A DNA stretch of 64,000 nucleotides. Origin: an uncultured Clostridia bacterium. Its GTDB lineage: Bacteria > Bacillota > Clostridia > Christensenellales > UBA3700. Shown here piece by piece: positions 18,320 to 25,681 of the stretch. The stretch is taken from assembly GCA_945872615.1 (NCBI GenBank), contig CAMBZZ010000002.1:138271-202270 (forward strand), in the 5' to 3' direction. The translations under genes were made by a program, and so were the position numbers. Positions within the stretch are counted from its first letter, which is position 1. Every line of letters begins with the position of its first letter. The notes under the pieces were generated by a model that saw nothing but the letters and a program-made list of their open reading frames with translations, did no database searches and was not told the origin of the DNA.

Positions 18320-18440
18320 AGTTTTTGTATGGGCGTTATGCTTTGTCGACTTTACGTTTTTGCTTAGGTCACGCACGCGCATAGTACGCTCCCCACGCAA
18401 AAGCCGCAGTCTTCGCGCCTAACTCGCACCTATGACGCGA
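18320..18440 (+). repeat. Family B repeat, diverged copy 3
   Basis: Contains ATGCTTTGTCGAC, GTTTTTGCT, GCGCATAGTACGCTCC, GCAAAAGCCG and TTCGCGCCTAACTCGCAC in the family order. Like copy 2 it is followed by CTATGACGCGAGAGCCTTA.TACTTAG, suggesting a duplication. The stretch 18220-18319 between them holds only degenerate fragments of the family and no gene. Confidence 0.65.
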
Positions 18441-18465
18441 GAGCCTTAATACTTAGTTGCTAATA

Positions 18466-18735
18466 TAGGACAACCCTTCCACCACTTCGTGGTCCCCCTT
18501 CCCTTGCACAGGGACGGCTTTTAATAGGATGAGATTCCCACGCCTTGAAACAAGGCTCGGAATGACACACTGCATATTCTACGCTCCATCGCAATGACAA
18601 TATGTCAATCCTTCCGTCTTGCCTAACGGCAAGCCACCTCCCTTTGCACAAATGAGGCGCAAAAGGAAGAGATTCCCACCCTACGCTTTGCTAACGCAAA
18701 ATGTACACAACGGAATGACAGAACTACTTCCAACA
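18466..18735 (+). repeat. Family A repeat island 3
   Basis: Blocks CCTTCCCTTGCACAGGGACGG, GATGAGATTCCCACGCC...CGGAATGACA, GCAATGACAA, CCGTCTTGCCTAACGGCAAG and CCTCCCTTTGCACAAATGAGG in the order seen elsewhere. No gene is supported. Confidence 0.75.
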
Positions 18736-18808
18736 CCTTTTGACCGCGTAGCTACGAGCTCGACAATGTATTGCGAAGTATATACACGGTCAAAATACAA
18801 ACAAATGT

Positions 18809-18837
18809 TTGCAATTAAATAAAAAGCTTGCTATAAT
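18809..18837 (+). promoter_or_regulatory. Promoter of dinB giving a leaderless mRNA
   Basis: TTGCAA (18809-18814), 17-nt spacer, TATAAT (18832-18837). Only 7 nt separate the -10 box from the ATG at 18845, so transcription should start at or one base before the start codon. No ribosome site is present. Confidence 0.8.
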
Positions 18838-18844
18838 ATACGAT

Positions 18845-20074
18845 ATGGACAAGGTGATTTTGCATTGTGACGCCAACAATTTTTATGCGAGTGTGGCGTG
18901 TATGTTGGACAAAAGTCTCGAGGGTAAGTGCGTGGCGGTGGCTGGAGACCCCACCAAGAGGCACGGTATAATTTTGGCTAAAAATCAAAGAGCCAAGGAG
19001 ATGGGCGTCAAGACGGGCGACGTGATTTGGGAGGCGCAAAAAAAGTGCCCCGACCTCGTGTTGGTTGCTCCGCGCTACGATATGTACGTCAAGTATTCAG
19101 ATATATTGTTTGACATCTACACGCAGTACACCGATAGGGTAGAGCCCTTTGGTATAGACGAGTGCTGGTTGGACGTGACGCATTCGCTCAAGTTGTTCGG
19201 AAGCGGAGAAAAGATAGCCAACACTCTTAGAGAGAGAATAAAAAAGGAAGTAGGAATTACTATCTCGGTGGGGGTGTCGTTTAACAAAATCTTTGCCAAA
19301 CTCGGCTCGGATATGAAAAAGCCCGACGCTACCACCGTCATCAGTAGAGAAAACTACCGCCAAAAGACGTGGAATTTGCCCGTCGGCGACATGCTGATGA
19401 TAGGTCGCAAGACTTGCGCCAAACTGGAGTTGATGGGGGTGAGAACGATAGGCGACCTTGCCAAGACCAACGTAGATGTATTGAAGAGAAAGTTTGGCAT
19501 CAACGGCGAAAAAATGTATCAAAACGCCAACGGGATAGGCGACGATGAGGTAAGACTGTATTATCAACCGCATATCCCTAAGAGCATAAGCAACGGCACG
19601 ACTATGCCCAAGGACGTGACGGATATGAGCGAAATAAACGCCGTGCTTACCGCATTGAGCGAAATGGTGGCGATAAGAATGCGTAGGTACGACTTTGAGG
19701 CTAGTGGCGTGGGTGTGGCTATACGATACAACGACTTTAGCGGAATTTCGCAACAAGCAAGACTATTGGTGCCTACCGCCAACGCGGGCGTAATTAGGGA
19801 TAACGCGGTGCAGTTGCTCAATCAAGTCAGACGACTCGACAAGCCTATTAGGGGACTATACGTCTTTGCGTGGGACCTTAGCAACGACAAAGAGAGACAA
19901 GCCACCCTATGGGACGACCTAAGACAAAGCGAAAAGAAGAGTAGGTTGGATAAAAGTATAGATTGCCTAAGAAACAAGTACGGCTACAACGTGGTGCAGT
20001 CGGCAAGAGTGCTCGAACATCCATATCTTTGCGGGCAGTTGGAGGATAGTGATTTTAGACCATTTAAGAAATAA
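18845..20074 (+). CDS. dinB: DNA polymerase IV
   Basis: 409-residue Y-family translesion polymerase. Catalytic acidic residues lie in HCDANNFYASVA (near residue 8) and GIDECWLDVT; finger, thumb with the helix-hairpin-helix MGVRTIGDLAKT, and the little-finger domain are complete. The ATG at 18845 is the conserved start; longer in-frame starts extend into the promoter. It appears to be made from a leaderless transcript. It stands alone between two repeat islands. No LexA or DinR box was recognised. Confidence 0.95.
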   Translation: MDKVILHCDANNFYASVACMLDKSLEGKCVAVAGDPTKRHGIILAKNQRAKEMGVKTGDVIWEAQKKCPDLVLVAPRYDMYVKYSDILFDIYTQYTDRVEPFGIDECWLDVTHSLKLFGSGEKIANTLRERIKKEVGITISVGVSFNKIFAKLGSDMKKPDATTVISRENYRQKTWNLPVGDMLMIGRKTCAKLELMGVRTIGDLAKTNVDVLKRKFGINGEKMYQNANGIGDDEVRLYYQPHIPKSISNGTTMPKDVTDMSEINAVLTALSEMVAIRMRRYDFEASGVGVAIRYNDFSGISQQARLLVPTANAGVIRDNAVQLLNQVRRLDKPIRGLYVFAWDLSNDKERQATLWDDLRQSEKKSRLDKSIDCLRNKYGYNVVQSARVLEHPYLCGQLEDSDFRPFKK

Positions 20075-20077
20075 CGC

Positions 20078-20205
20078 TTTTGACGGCATATCTGCTTCGT
20101 AATACTTTGTCGAACGGAGATTTTTGCTCAGTCACGTACGCCCAAGTACGCTCCTGTCGCAAAAACTCCGCTCTTCGCGTCTTACTCGTACCTATGCCGT
20201 CAAAA
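20078..20205 (+). mobile_element. Family B MITE-like hairpin element, best copy (after dinB)
   Basis: 128 bp bounded by perfect 13-bp terminal inverted repeats TTTTGACGGCATA / TATGCCGTCAAAA. Inside, CGGAG-A-TTTTTGC pairs with GCAAAAA-CTCCG (one bulge) and CGTAC pairs with GTACG at the apex, so the whole element can fold as one long interrupted hairpin. It starts 4 nt after the dinB stop. It has no coding capacity, and calling it mobile is inference from the terminal repeats and copy number. Confidence 0.7.
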
Positions 20206-20320
20206 CTATTCTAACAAACTTTACTTTTGGGCAACTTTTCTTGCTCACGTACTCAATATAGTACGCTCCCTCACGCCGTCCTCACTCTCCTTGTCTAACT
20301 CGCATCTCCGCCGTCAAATG
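20206..20320 (+). repeat. Family B repeat, diverged copy 5
   Basis: Carries TTGCTCACGTACTCAATATAGTACGCTCC and TCTAACTCGCATCTCCGCCGTCAAA, the right-hand end of the family, while the left end is degenerate. A further fragment GCGGATATGCGTCATTATG lies at about 20352-20371. Confidence 0.6.
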
Positions 20321-20377
20321 TGTGTAGCGGATATTTACTTCGTTACTCGTGGCGGATATGCGTCATTATGTATTATA

Positions 20378-20515
20378 AAAAGCCGTCCCTTGCACAGGGA
20401 CGGCAGGCAATCCCTCCGTCTCGGCAAAGCCGAGCCACCTCCCTTTGCACAAAGGAGGCTTCAAGCGGATGAGATTCCTACGGTTTACAAGCAAGCCTTT
20501 GAATGACAACACTAC
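20378..20515 (+). repeat. Family A repeat island 4
   Basis: GCCGTCCCTTGCACAGGGACGGC hairpin, CTCGGCAAAGCCGAG hairpin, CCTCCCTTTGCACAAAGGAGG hairpin and GATGAGATTCCTACGG...GAATGACA. No gene is supported between the dinB stop and the XRE gene. Confidence 0.75.
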
Positions 20516-20553
20516 ACGTTTCACTAATACAAACGTTAGGCTATGCTGTAAGA

Positions 20554-20584
20554 CAAAAAAACTCGATACGTATCGAGTTTTTTT
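20554..20584. terminator. Palindrome with A/T arms, likely bidirectional terminator
   Basis: Perfect palindrome around CTCGATACGTATCGAG with seven A before and seven T after. It can form a hairpin followed by a T run on either strand and lies downstream of both dinB (plus) and the XRE gene (minus). It is also the most symmetric copy of the short palindrome family. Confidence 0.65.
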
Positions 20585-20639
20585 GCTATTTATTATGTGA
20601 TTTTGGATAAATATTATTTTGGATAAAGAAGAAAGAAAA

Positions 20640-20852
20640 CTATTCTTTTCTGCCGATGAGATAGTCAATATCTTCGTCGAAAAAATCGGCAATTTTGCAT
20701 AGATTAGTGAGGGTGATTTCTCTTTGACAGAGCAAATATCTCGATATGGTCTGTTGCGGAATGCCCACCTTTTTGGCAAGGTCGGATACCGACATGTCTC
20801 CCATCAAGAGTTTTAGATTTTTCGCAAAAGCCTCAACCAAGTCTTCTTTCAT
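20640..20852 (-). CDS. XRE-family transcriptional regulator
   Basis: 70-residue one-domain helix-turn-helix protein. The HTH spans about residues 20-45 (SVSDLAKKVGIPQQTISRYL). There is no effector domain, as in small phage-like repressors. It is transcribed away from the LRR lipoprotein gene; the shared 111-bp region holds palindromic operators overlapping its own upstream region and lying between the -35 and -10 boxes of the neighbour. It probably represses both genes. Confidence 0.88.
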   Translation of the reverse strand: MKEDLVEAFAKNLKLLMGDMSVSDLAKKVGIPQQTISRYLLCQREITLTNLCKIADFFDEDIDYLIGRKE

Positions 20853-20862
20853 ATAATTATTT

Positions 20863-20878
20863 TACACCAATCGGTGTA
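20863..20878. promoter_or_regulatory. Operator 1 of the XRE/LRR pair
   Basis: TACACCAATCGGTGTA, an inverted repeat of TACACC. It lies 11 bp before the XRE start codon on its upstream side, suiting autorepression. Confidence 0.7.
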
Positions 20879-20884
20879 TAATAT

Positions 20885-20914
20885 TTGACATTACACCAAA
20901 TGGTGTGATATATT
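20885..20914 (+). promoter_or_regulatory. Promoter of the LRR lipoprotein with embedded operator 2
   Basis: TTGACA (20885-20890), 18-nt spacer, TATATT (20909-20914). The spacer is almost filled by the palindrome ACACCAAATGGTGT (20893-20906), which matches operator 1. A further half site TTGGTGT lies at 20933-20939. Repressor bound here would exclude RNA polymerase. Confidence 0.75.
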
Positions 20915-20963
20915 CTAATAAATATAATTATATTGGTGTTTCAATATAAAAAAGGAGAGAATT

Positions 20964-22502
20964 ATGAAGAAGAGAATCGTACTCGTATTGTGTATGGTGA
21001 CGTTGTTGATTACGGCAATGGCATTGGCGGTGGCGTGTGGTACCAAGGATAAAGCACCAGCAGACGACAATAGCGGAATAACTAATGGTGGTGGCAACGA
21101 CGAAAATGGCGACAACAGCGGTGGTGGCAATGGTGATGTTGACGATAGTGGTGAAGAGTTGGAACTTGTCGACATATCGCAATATCTGACCTACGAACTC
21201 AACGAAGACGGCAATAGCTATGCAGTGACAGGATTGACGGAAGAAGGATATGTACTTGCGGGAAATACAAAAAATATAGATTTTTTAGGAAAAACAGTAA
21301 AAAGCAAATTGATTATTCCTACTCTATATCAAGGCAAGACCGTGACCGCTATTGCAGATAGTGCGTTTAGTGGTTGCTGGAGTATAACAAAAATAAGTAT
21401 TCCCAACAATGTTACTATTATAGGAAAAGAAGCGTTTTTAGGTTGTGAAAGCCTAGTCAACATTACTTTATCAAGCAAAGTGACAAAAATAGCAGACGGT
21501 GCCTTCTTAAGTTGTTGGAGTATAAAGAGTATAACCATACCTGACGGTGTGACGAGCATAGGAGATTGGGCATTCTCTTATTGCAGTAGTTTAACAAGCA
21601 TAACCATACCGGGCAGCGTGACGAGCATTGGAGATGCGGCATTCTATAATTGCTTTAGCCTAATAGAAGTATATAATAAGTCTTCTCTATCTATAGTTGC
21701 AGGAAGTAGTGATTATGGCTACGTAGGCTTTTATGCTAAGAACGTATATACCGAAGAAGGCGGAAGTAAACTAAGCACCGATAAAAACGGCTATGTCATT
21801 TATGTGGACGGAGACGATATAATATTGGTGAAATATATGGGCAATGATACCGATTTGACTTTGCCTATCGACATAACTGAAATCAATCAAGGTGCGTTAT
21901 ATCTCTGTCATTACTTGACAAGTATAACCATCCCCGTTGGCGTGACGAGCATAGGAGATTGTGCATTCTCTGGTTGTTATAGTCTAATAGAAGTATACAA
22001 TAAGTCTTCCCTCGATATAGTAGCAGGAAGTAGTGATTATGGCGAAGTAGCTCGTAATGCAAAGAACGTATATACCGAAGAATGCAGAAGTAAATTGAAT
22101 ATAGATGAAAACGGTTACATTATCTATACCGACGGAGAAGACAACATATTGGTAAAATATTTAGGCAAGGATACTGACTTAACTTTGCCAAACGGTATTA
22201 CAGGAATCAATCAAGGAGCATTTCTTGGTCGTACTAATTTAACAAGCATAAGCATATCAGAGAGGGTGACGAGGATTGGACTTTTGGCGTTCAGTGGTTG
22301 CGGTAGCTTGACAAACATAAACATTCCAAAAAGCGTAACGAGTATTGAAAGTAGTGCATTTAATGTTTGCTCTGGCTTGATAAGAATCGAATTCCAAGGA
22401 ACACAAGCAGAGTGGGAGATGATAAGTAAAGATAGTTATTGGGATAATAATACGGGACAATATACAATATATTGCACCGACGGAGATATTGCTAAAGAAT
22501 AA
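20964..22502 (+). CDS. BspA-type leucine-rich repeat lipoprotein
   Basis: 512 residues. A signal peptide ends in lipobox LAVAC-G (Cys near 25), then a Gly/Asn/Asp-rich linker (residues 30-60), then repeats of the LRR_5/BspA class with the recurrent pattern F-x-x-C-x-S-L-T-S-I-x-I-P-x-x-V-T-S-I-G-x-x-A-F. Two long units (about residues 230-300 and 335-405) share an inserted EVYNKSSL-IVAGSSDYG segment. Such proteins are displayed on the surface and often bind host or bacterial ligands. More AT-rich than neighbouring housekeeping genes, and controlled by the adjacent XRE protein through a promoter operator. AAGGAGAG ribosome site. Confidence 0.88.
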   Translation: MKKRIVLVLCMVTLLITAMALAVACGTKDKAPADDNSGITNGGGNDENGDNSGGGNGDVDDSGEELELVDISQYLTYELNEDGNSYAVTGLTEEGYVLAGNTKNIDFLGKTVKSKLIIPTLYQGKTVTAIADSAFSGCWSITKISIPNNVTIIGKEAFLGCESLVNITLSSKVTKIADGAFLSCWSIKSITIPDGVTSIGDWAFSYCSSLTSITIPGSVTSIGDAAFYNCFSLIEVYNKSSLSIVAGSSDYGYVGFYAKNVYTEEGGSKLSTDKNGYVIYVDGDDIILVKYMGNDTDLTLPIDITEINQGALYLCHYLTSITIPVGVTSIGDCAFSGCYSLIEVYNKSSLDIVAGSSDYGEVARNAKNVYTEECRSKLNIDENGYIIYTDGEDNILVKYLGKDTDLTLPNGITGINQGAFLGRTNLTSISISERVTRIGLLAFSGCGSLTNINIPKSVTSIESSAFNVCSGLIRIEFQGTQAEWEMISKDSYWDNNTGQYTIYCTDGDIAKE

Positions 22503-22524
22503 TCTACGTATAAAAACAGCAAAG

Positions 22525-22556
22525 AAAAACGCAAGTAGGTATCTGCTTGCGTTTTT
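22525..22556. terminator. Bidirectional terminator between LRR gene and galU
   Basis: AAAAACGCAAG ... CTTGCGTTTTT, 11-bp stem with A and T runs on both sides, serving two converging genes. Confidence 0.85.
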
Positions 22557-22576
22557 AGTTATGAGTGTTGAATTTT

Positions 22577-23458
22577 TTAGAAAGTCGAAACGATTTTTTT
22601 GAGGTAATCTTTGAGTTTGGCGTTGATTGTGTCGTCGCGAAGACCGTATTCTATCGAGGCTTCGATATAGCCTACTTTGTCGCCGACGTCGTAGCGCTTG
22701 CCCTCGAAGTCGTAGGCGTATGCGCCGCTGGTGTTGGCAAGGGTAAGTATGGCGTCTGTGAGATATATCTCTCCGCTTGGGCTTGGTGGCGTATTCTCGA
22801 GAATATCGAATATATCGGGCGTCAACACGTATCTACCCATACTTGCAAGGGTGGACGGCAACTTGTCGATAGGAGGCTTTTCTACGAAGCCTTTGATCTC
22901 GGTATATCTGCCTTTGATCGCGCCCGGTTGAACTATGCCGTACTTGACGGCTTCTTCTCTAGGTACGTTTTGGCAGCCGACTATCGTCTTGCCCGTCGTT
23001 TCGTATGCCTTGATGAGTTGGGAGAGGGCAGGTGAGTTAGGATTGTACACCACGTCGTCGCCGTATATTACGCCGAACGGCTCGTTGCCGACGAAGGCTT
23101 TGGCAAGCAAAATGGCGTGTCCCGAACCCTTCATCTCCTTTTGTCTGATATAGTGGAAGTTAGCCATATCGGCAATCTCCCTAACCACTTTGATTTCCGC
23201 GTTTTTGCCAGCTTTGGCAAGCAAGTTTTCGAGCTCGACGGCGTAGTCGAAGTGGTCTTCGATACACTTTTTGTTTTTGCCAAGGATAATCAACACGTCG
23301 GTAATTCCGCTCTTGACGGCTTCTTCCACCACGTATTGAAGCGTAGGCGTATCCACTATAGGGAACATCTCCTTAGGCAACGACTTGGTCGCAGGTAAAA
23401 ATCTCGTTCCAAACCCCGCCGCGGGTATTACTACTTTGGTAACTTTTTGCATATACAC
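22577..23458 (-). CDS. galU: UTP-glucose-1-phosphate uridylyltransferase
   Basis: 293-residue nucleotidyltransferase making UDP-glucose. GFGTRFLPATKSLPKEMFPI at the N-terminus is the family signature; VIYGDDVVYN and GFVEKPPIDKLPSTLASMGR are also typical. Length is standard. Stands alone, convergent with the LRR gene. Ribosome site GGAGTG. UDP-glucose would feed envelope polymers, but no polymer locus adjoins it. Confidence 0.96.
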   Translation of the reverse strand: MYMQKVTKVVIPAAGFGTRFLPATKSLPKEMFPIVDTPTLQYVVEEAVKSGITDVLIILGKNKKCIEDHFDYAVELENLLAKAGKNAEIKVVREIADMANFHYIRQKEMKGSGHAILLAKAFVGNEPFGVIYGDDVVYNPNSPALSQLIKAYETTGKTIVGCQNVPREEAVKYGIVQPGAIKGRYTEIKGFVEKPPIDKLPSTLASMGRYVLTPDIFDILENTPPSPSGEIYLTDAILTLANTSGAYAYDFEGKRYDVGDKVGYIEASIEYGLRDDTINAKLKDYLKKIVSTF

Positions 23459-23645
23459 TCCTATATTATCGGTATCGTGATTATAGCGATATTCGTATTG
23501 TCGCTAATCTATACAATAATAGTATATTATATTCTTTCAAAAAAATCAATAGCCTCGTCAATTTATATAACGTGGGCACGTTGTGTAACGAAGGTACGCT
23601 AACGGAAAATAATTGTAAAAAAATTGAAAAATGACAAAAAAACTA

Positions 23646-23673
23646 TTGACATTGCATATATTGGTGATATAAT
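23646..23673 (+). promoter_or_regulatory. Promoter of the ctsR operon
   Basis: TTGACA (23646-23651), 16-nt spacer, TATAAT (23668-23673) preceded by TGA as in extended -10 boxes. Upstream, 23459-23640 holds no gene and no other clear signal. Confidence 0.85.
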
Positions 23674-23674
23674 A

Positions 23675-23699
23675 AAGTCAAAGGTCAAAGAAAGTCAAA
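23675..23699 (+). promoter_or_regulatory. CtsR operator
   Basis: GGTCAAAGAAAGTCAAA at 23683-23699 matches the known heptad repeat operator (A/G)GTCAAA-NAN-(A/G)GTCAAA, and an extra AGTCAAA half site precedes it at about 23676-23682. It covers the predicted transcription start, so bound CtsR would block initiation. Confidence 0.92.
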
Positions 23700-23731
23700 C
23701 TTAAGAAAAGAGACTTATAAAGGAGGTAAAT

Positions 23732-24184
23732 ATGGCAAATATATCTGATACGATAGAAGAGTTTATCTTGTCGGTGATAGGCGACGACGACAGCCTTCAG
23801 TTGTCGAGAAACGAACTCGCCAATTATTTTGCCGTTGCGCCAAGTCAGATAAACTACGTGTTGGCAACAAGGTTTAATACCGACAAAGGGTATATTATAG
23901 AATCTAAGAGGGGCGGCGGCGGATTTATTACGCTGATAAGGATATGTAAGACGGACGACGAATTGTCGGCAATCTTGGATGAGATTGAAAAACTCGACGG
24001 TCTTACCTATCAAAAAGCAAGCAATATAATAGATAGATTGGTAAGAGACGAAGTAATAGACGAAAAACAGGCAAACATTATAAAGAGCGCGGTGGGCGAT
24101 AAGGCGCTCAACGTGCCTATGAACAATAATAGGCTGAGAAAAAGCGTGCTCAGCCAAATATTGATAGGACTGATTAGGAGGTAG
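23732..24184 (+). CDS. ctsR: Transcriptional repressor CtsR
   Basis: 150-residue class III heat-shock repressor. The winged helix with the tetraglycine-type loop (SKRGGGGFITLIRI, residues 60-75) that contacts DNA is present, as is the C-terminal dimer domain. It heads ctsR-mcsA-mcsB-clpC. A CtsR box lies between promoter and start codon, so the operon is autoregulated. AAAGGAGG ribosome site 6 nt before ATG. Confidence 0.96.
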   Translation: MANISDTIEEFILSVIGDDDSLQLSRNELANYFAVAPSQINYVLATRFNTDKGYIIESKRGGGGFITLIRICKTDDELSAILDEIEKLDGLTYQKASNIIDRLVRDEVIDEKQANIIKSAVGDKALNVPMNNNRLRKSVLSQILIGLIRR

Positions 24185-24188
24185 AAAT

Positions 24189-24668
24189 ATGAAAATGTGT
24201 GAAATATGCGGAAAACACCCCGCAACGATATTTATTAAGACCAACGTCAACGGCGTTAAGACGGAAAAGCAAGTGTGTGCCGAATGCGCAAAGATGATGC
24301 AAGAGTCTACGGGCTTTGCCGATATATTCGGAGGTATGAGCTTCGGAGGCTTCTTTGACGCGCCTAAGACCCGCACTATGAGGGTATGTCCTAAGTGCGG
24401 CATGACGGAAAGGGACGTGTTGGAGCAATCGCGATTTGGTTGTAGCGAATGTTACGAAACCTTTGGCGATATAGTGGACAGTTTCGTTGCCAACCTCGGC
24501 GGCAAGACCTACGGCGGTAGCATGGCGGTAGAAAAAAGAGCCGAGCCAAAGCCAAAGTCGCAACTCGATATTTTGAAAGAAGAGTTGGACAAGGCTGTGG
24601 AAGAGAAGGACTTCCTCAAAGCCAACGATATTCACAATAAAATCCTCGCATTGAAAAAAGGAGAATAA
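24189..24668 (+). CDS. mcsA: McsA, activator of the arginine kinase McsB
   Basis: 159 residues. Two zinc-binding Cys pairs at the N-terminus (CEICG / CAECA) and a second set (CPKCG / CSECY) are followed by a C-terminal UVR domain (about residues 125-158, LDILKEELDKAVEEKDFLKA). It activates McsB and helps steer client proteins to ClpC. It lies 4 nt after ctsR with a TTAGGAGGT ribosome site. Confidence 0.94.
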   Translation: MKMCEICGKHPATIFIKTNVNGVKTEKQVCAECAKMMQESTGFADIFGGMSFGGFFDAPKTRTMRVCPKCGMTERDVLEQSRFGCSECYETFGDIVDSFVANLGGKTYGGSMAVEKRAEPKPKSQLDILKEELDKAVEEKDFLKANDIHNKILALKKGE

Positions 24669-24671
24669 CGT

Positions 24672-25670
24672 ATGGATTATATGAAAGACGTGGTGTTTTC
24701 TACCAGAATACGCTTGGCGAGAAATATAAAGGATTTGCCTTTTCCTCATAGGCTCAGCGGCGAAGAAGAGATATACGGCGTGTTGATGAAGGGTGTGGAA
24801 CAAGCGGTGAGTAAATTGATGAAAGCCGACTTCTATAAGATGAGCGATATGGACGAACTAACCAAGCAAACCTTGGTAGAAAAGCACCTCATCAGCCCGG
24901 GTCTCACCCAAAGCCAATACGGCGCGGTGGTGGTGAGCAAAAACGAGGACGTGTCCGTAATGATAAACGAAGAAGACCACATCAGAGAGCAGTGCATTAT
25001 GGACGGATACGCACCCGAACAAGCCTACCAGACGATAGCGGCGGTGGACAAAGAAATTGGCAAAGTTTTGGTAGTCGCGCACGACGAAAAACTTGGTTAT
25101 CTCAATACGTGTCCGACGAATCTCGGTGCGGGAATGAGGGCGTCGGTTATGTTATTTTTGCCCGCGCTGTCGATGAGCGGCGCGATAGGAAGCATAATCA
25201 GAGCGATACAAGACCTCGGATTTACAACTCGCGGCGTGTACGGCGAGGGTAGCAAAGCGCAAGGATTTATGTATCAAATATCCAATCAGGCTGCTATCGG
25301 ACAGAGCGAAAGACAAATATTGGATAGATTGAACGGTGTGGTTATGAAGATTGTGGACGCCGAAAGACAGGCTCGAAGCAATCTTGCAAAGACCCAAGGA
25401 GTAAAACTAAAAGACAAAATTATGCGCGCTTACGGAACGCTGAAATATGCGGCGATGATGAGCAGCGAAGAATTTATGGAATTGCTTGCCTTGGTAAAGT
25501 GGGGAGTTTGCGAACACTATATCGACGCCGACATGGACAAACTCAACAGCCTTATCACGGTGACGCAACCCGCCATGCTGTGTAAACTGGCAGGTAAAAA
25601 ATTGGGAGCGGACGAAAGAGACGTGGCGAGAGCCGCTATGGTAAGAAATCTGCTCAAGGATAGACAATAG
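24672..25670 (+). CDS. mcsB: Protein arginine kinase McsB
   Basis: 332-residue phosphagen-kinase-like enzyme that phosphorylates arginines to mark proteins for ClpCP. Nucleotide-binding arginines lie in FSTRIRLARNIKDLPFP; EEDHIREQ and the LTSCPTN-type loop (here LNTCPTNLG with the reactive Cys) are present, as is the C-terminal phosphoarginine-receptor region with RMAMVRN-like RAAMVRNLL. Slightly short (usually about 350). Follows mcsA by 3 nt. Confidence 0.95.
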   Translation: MDYMKDVVFSTRIRLARNIKDLPFPHRLSGEEEIYGVLMKGVEQAVSKLMKADFYKMSDMDELTKQTLVEKHLISPGLTQSQYGAVVVSKNEDVSVMINEEDHIREQCIMDGYAPEQAYQTIAAVDKEIGKVLVVAHDEKLGYLNTCPTNLGAGMRASVMLFLPALSMSGAIGSIIRAIQDLGFTTRGVYGEGSKAQGFMYQISNQAAIGQSERQILDRLNGVVMKIVDAERQARSNLAKTQGVKLKDKIMRAYGTLKYAAMMSSEEFMELLALVKWGVCEHYIDADMDKLNSLITVTQPAMLCKLAGKKLGADERDVARAAMVRNLLKDRQ

Positions 25671-25681
25671 GAGGTGATACT

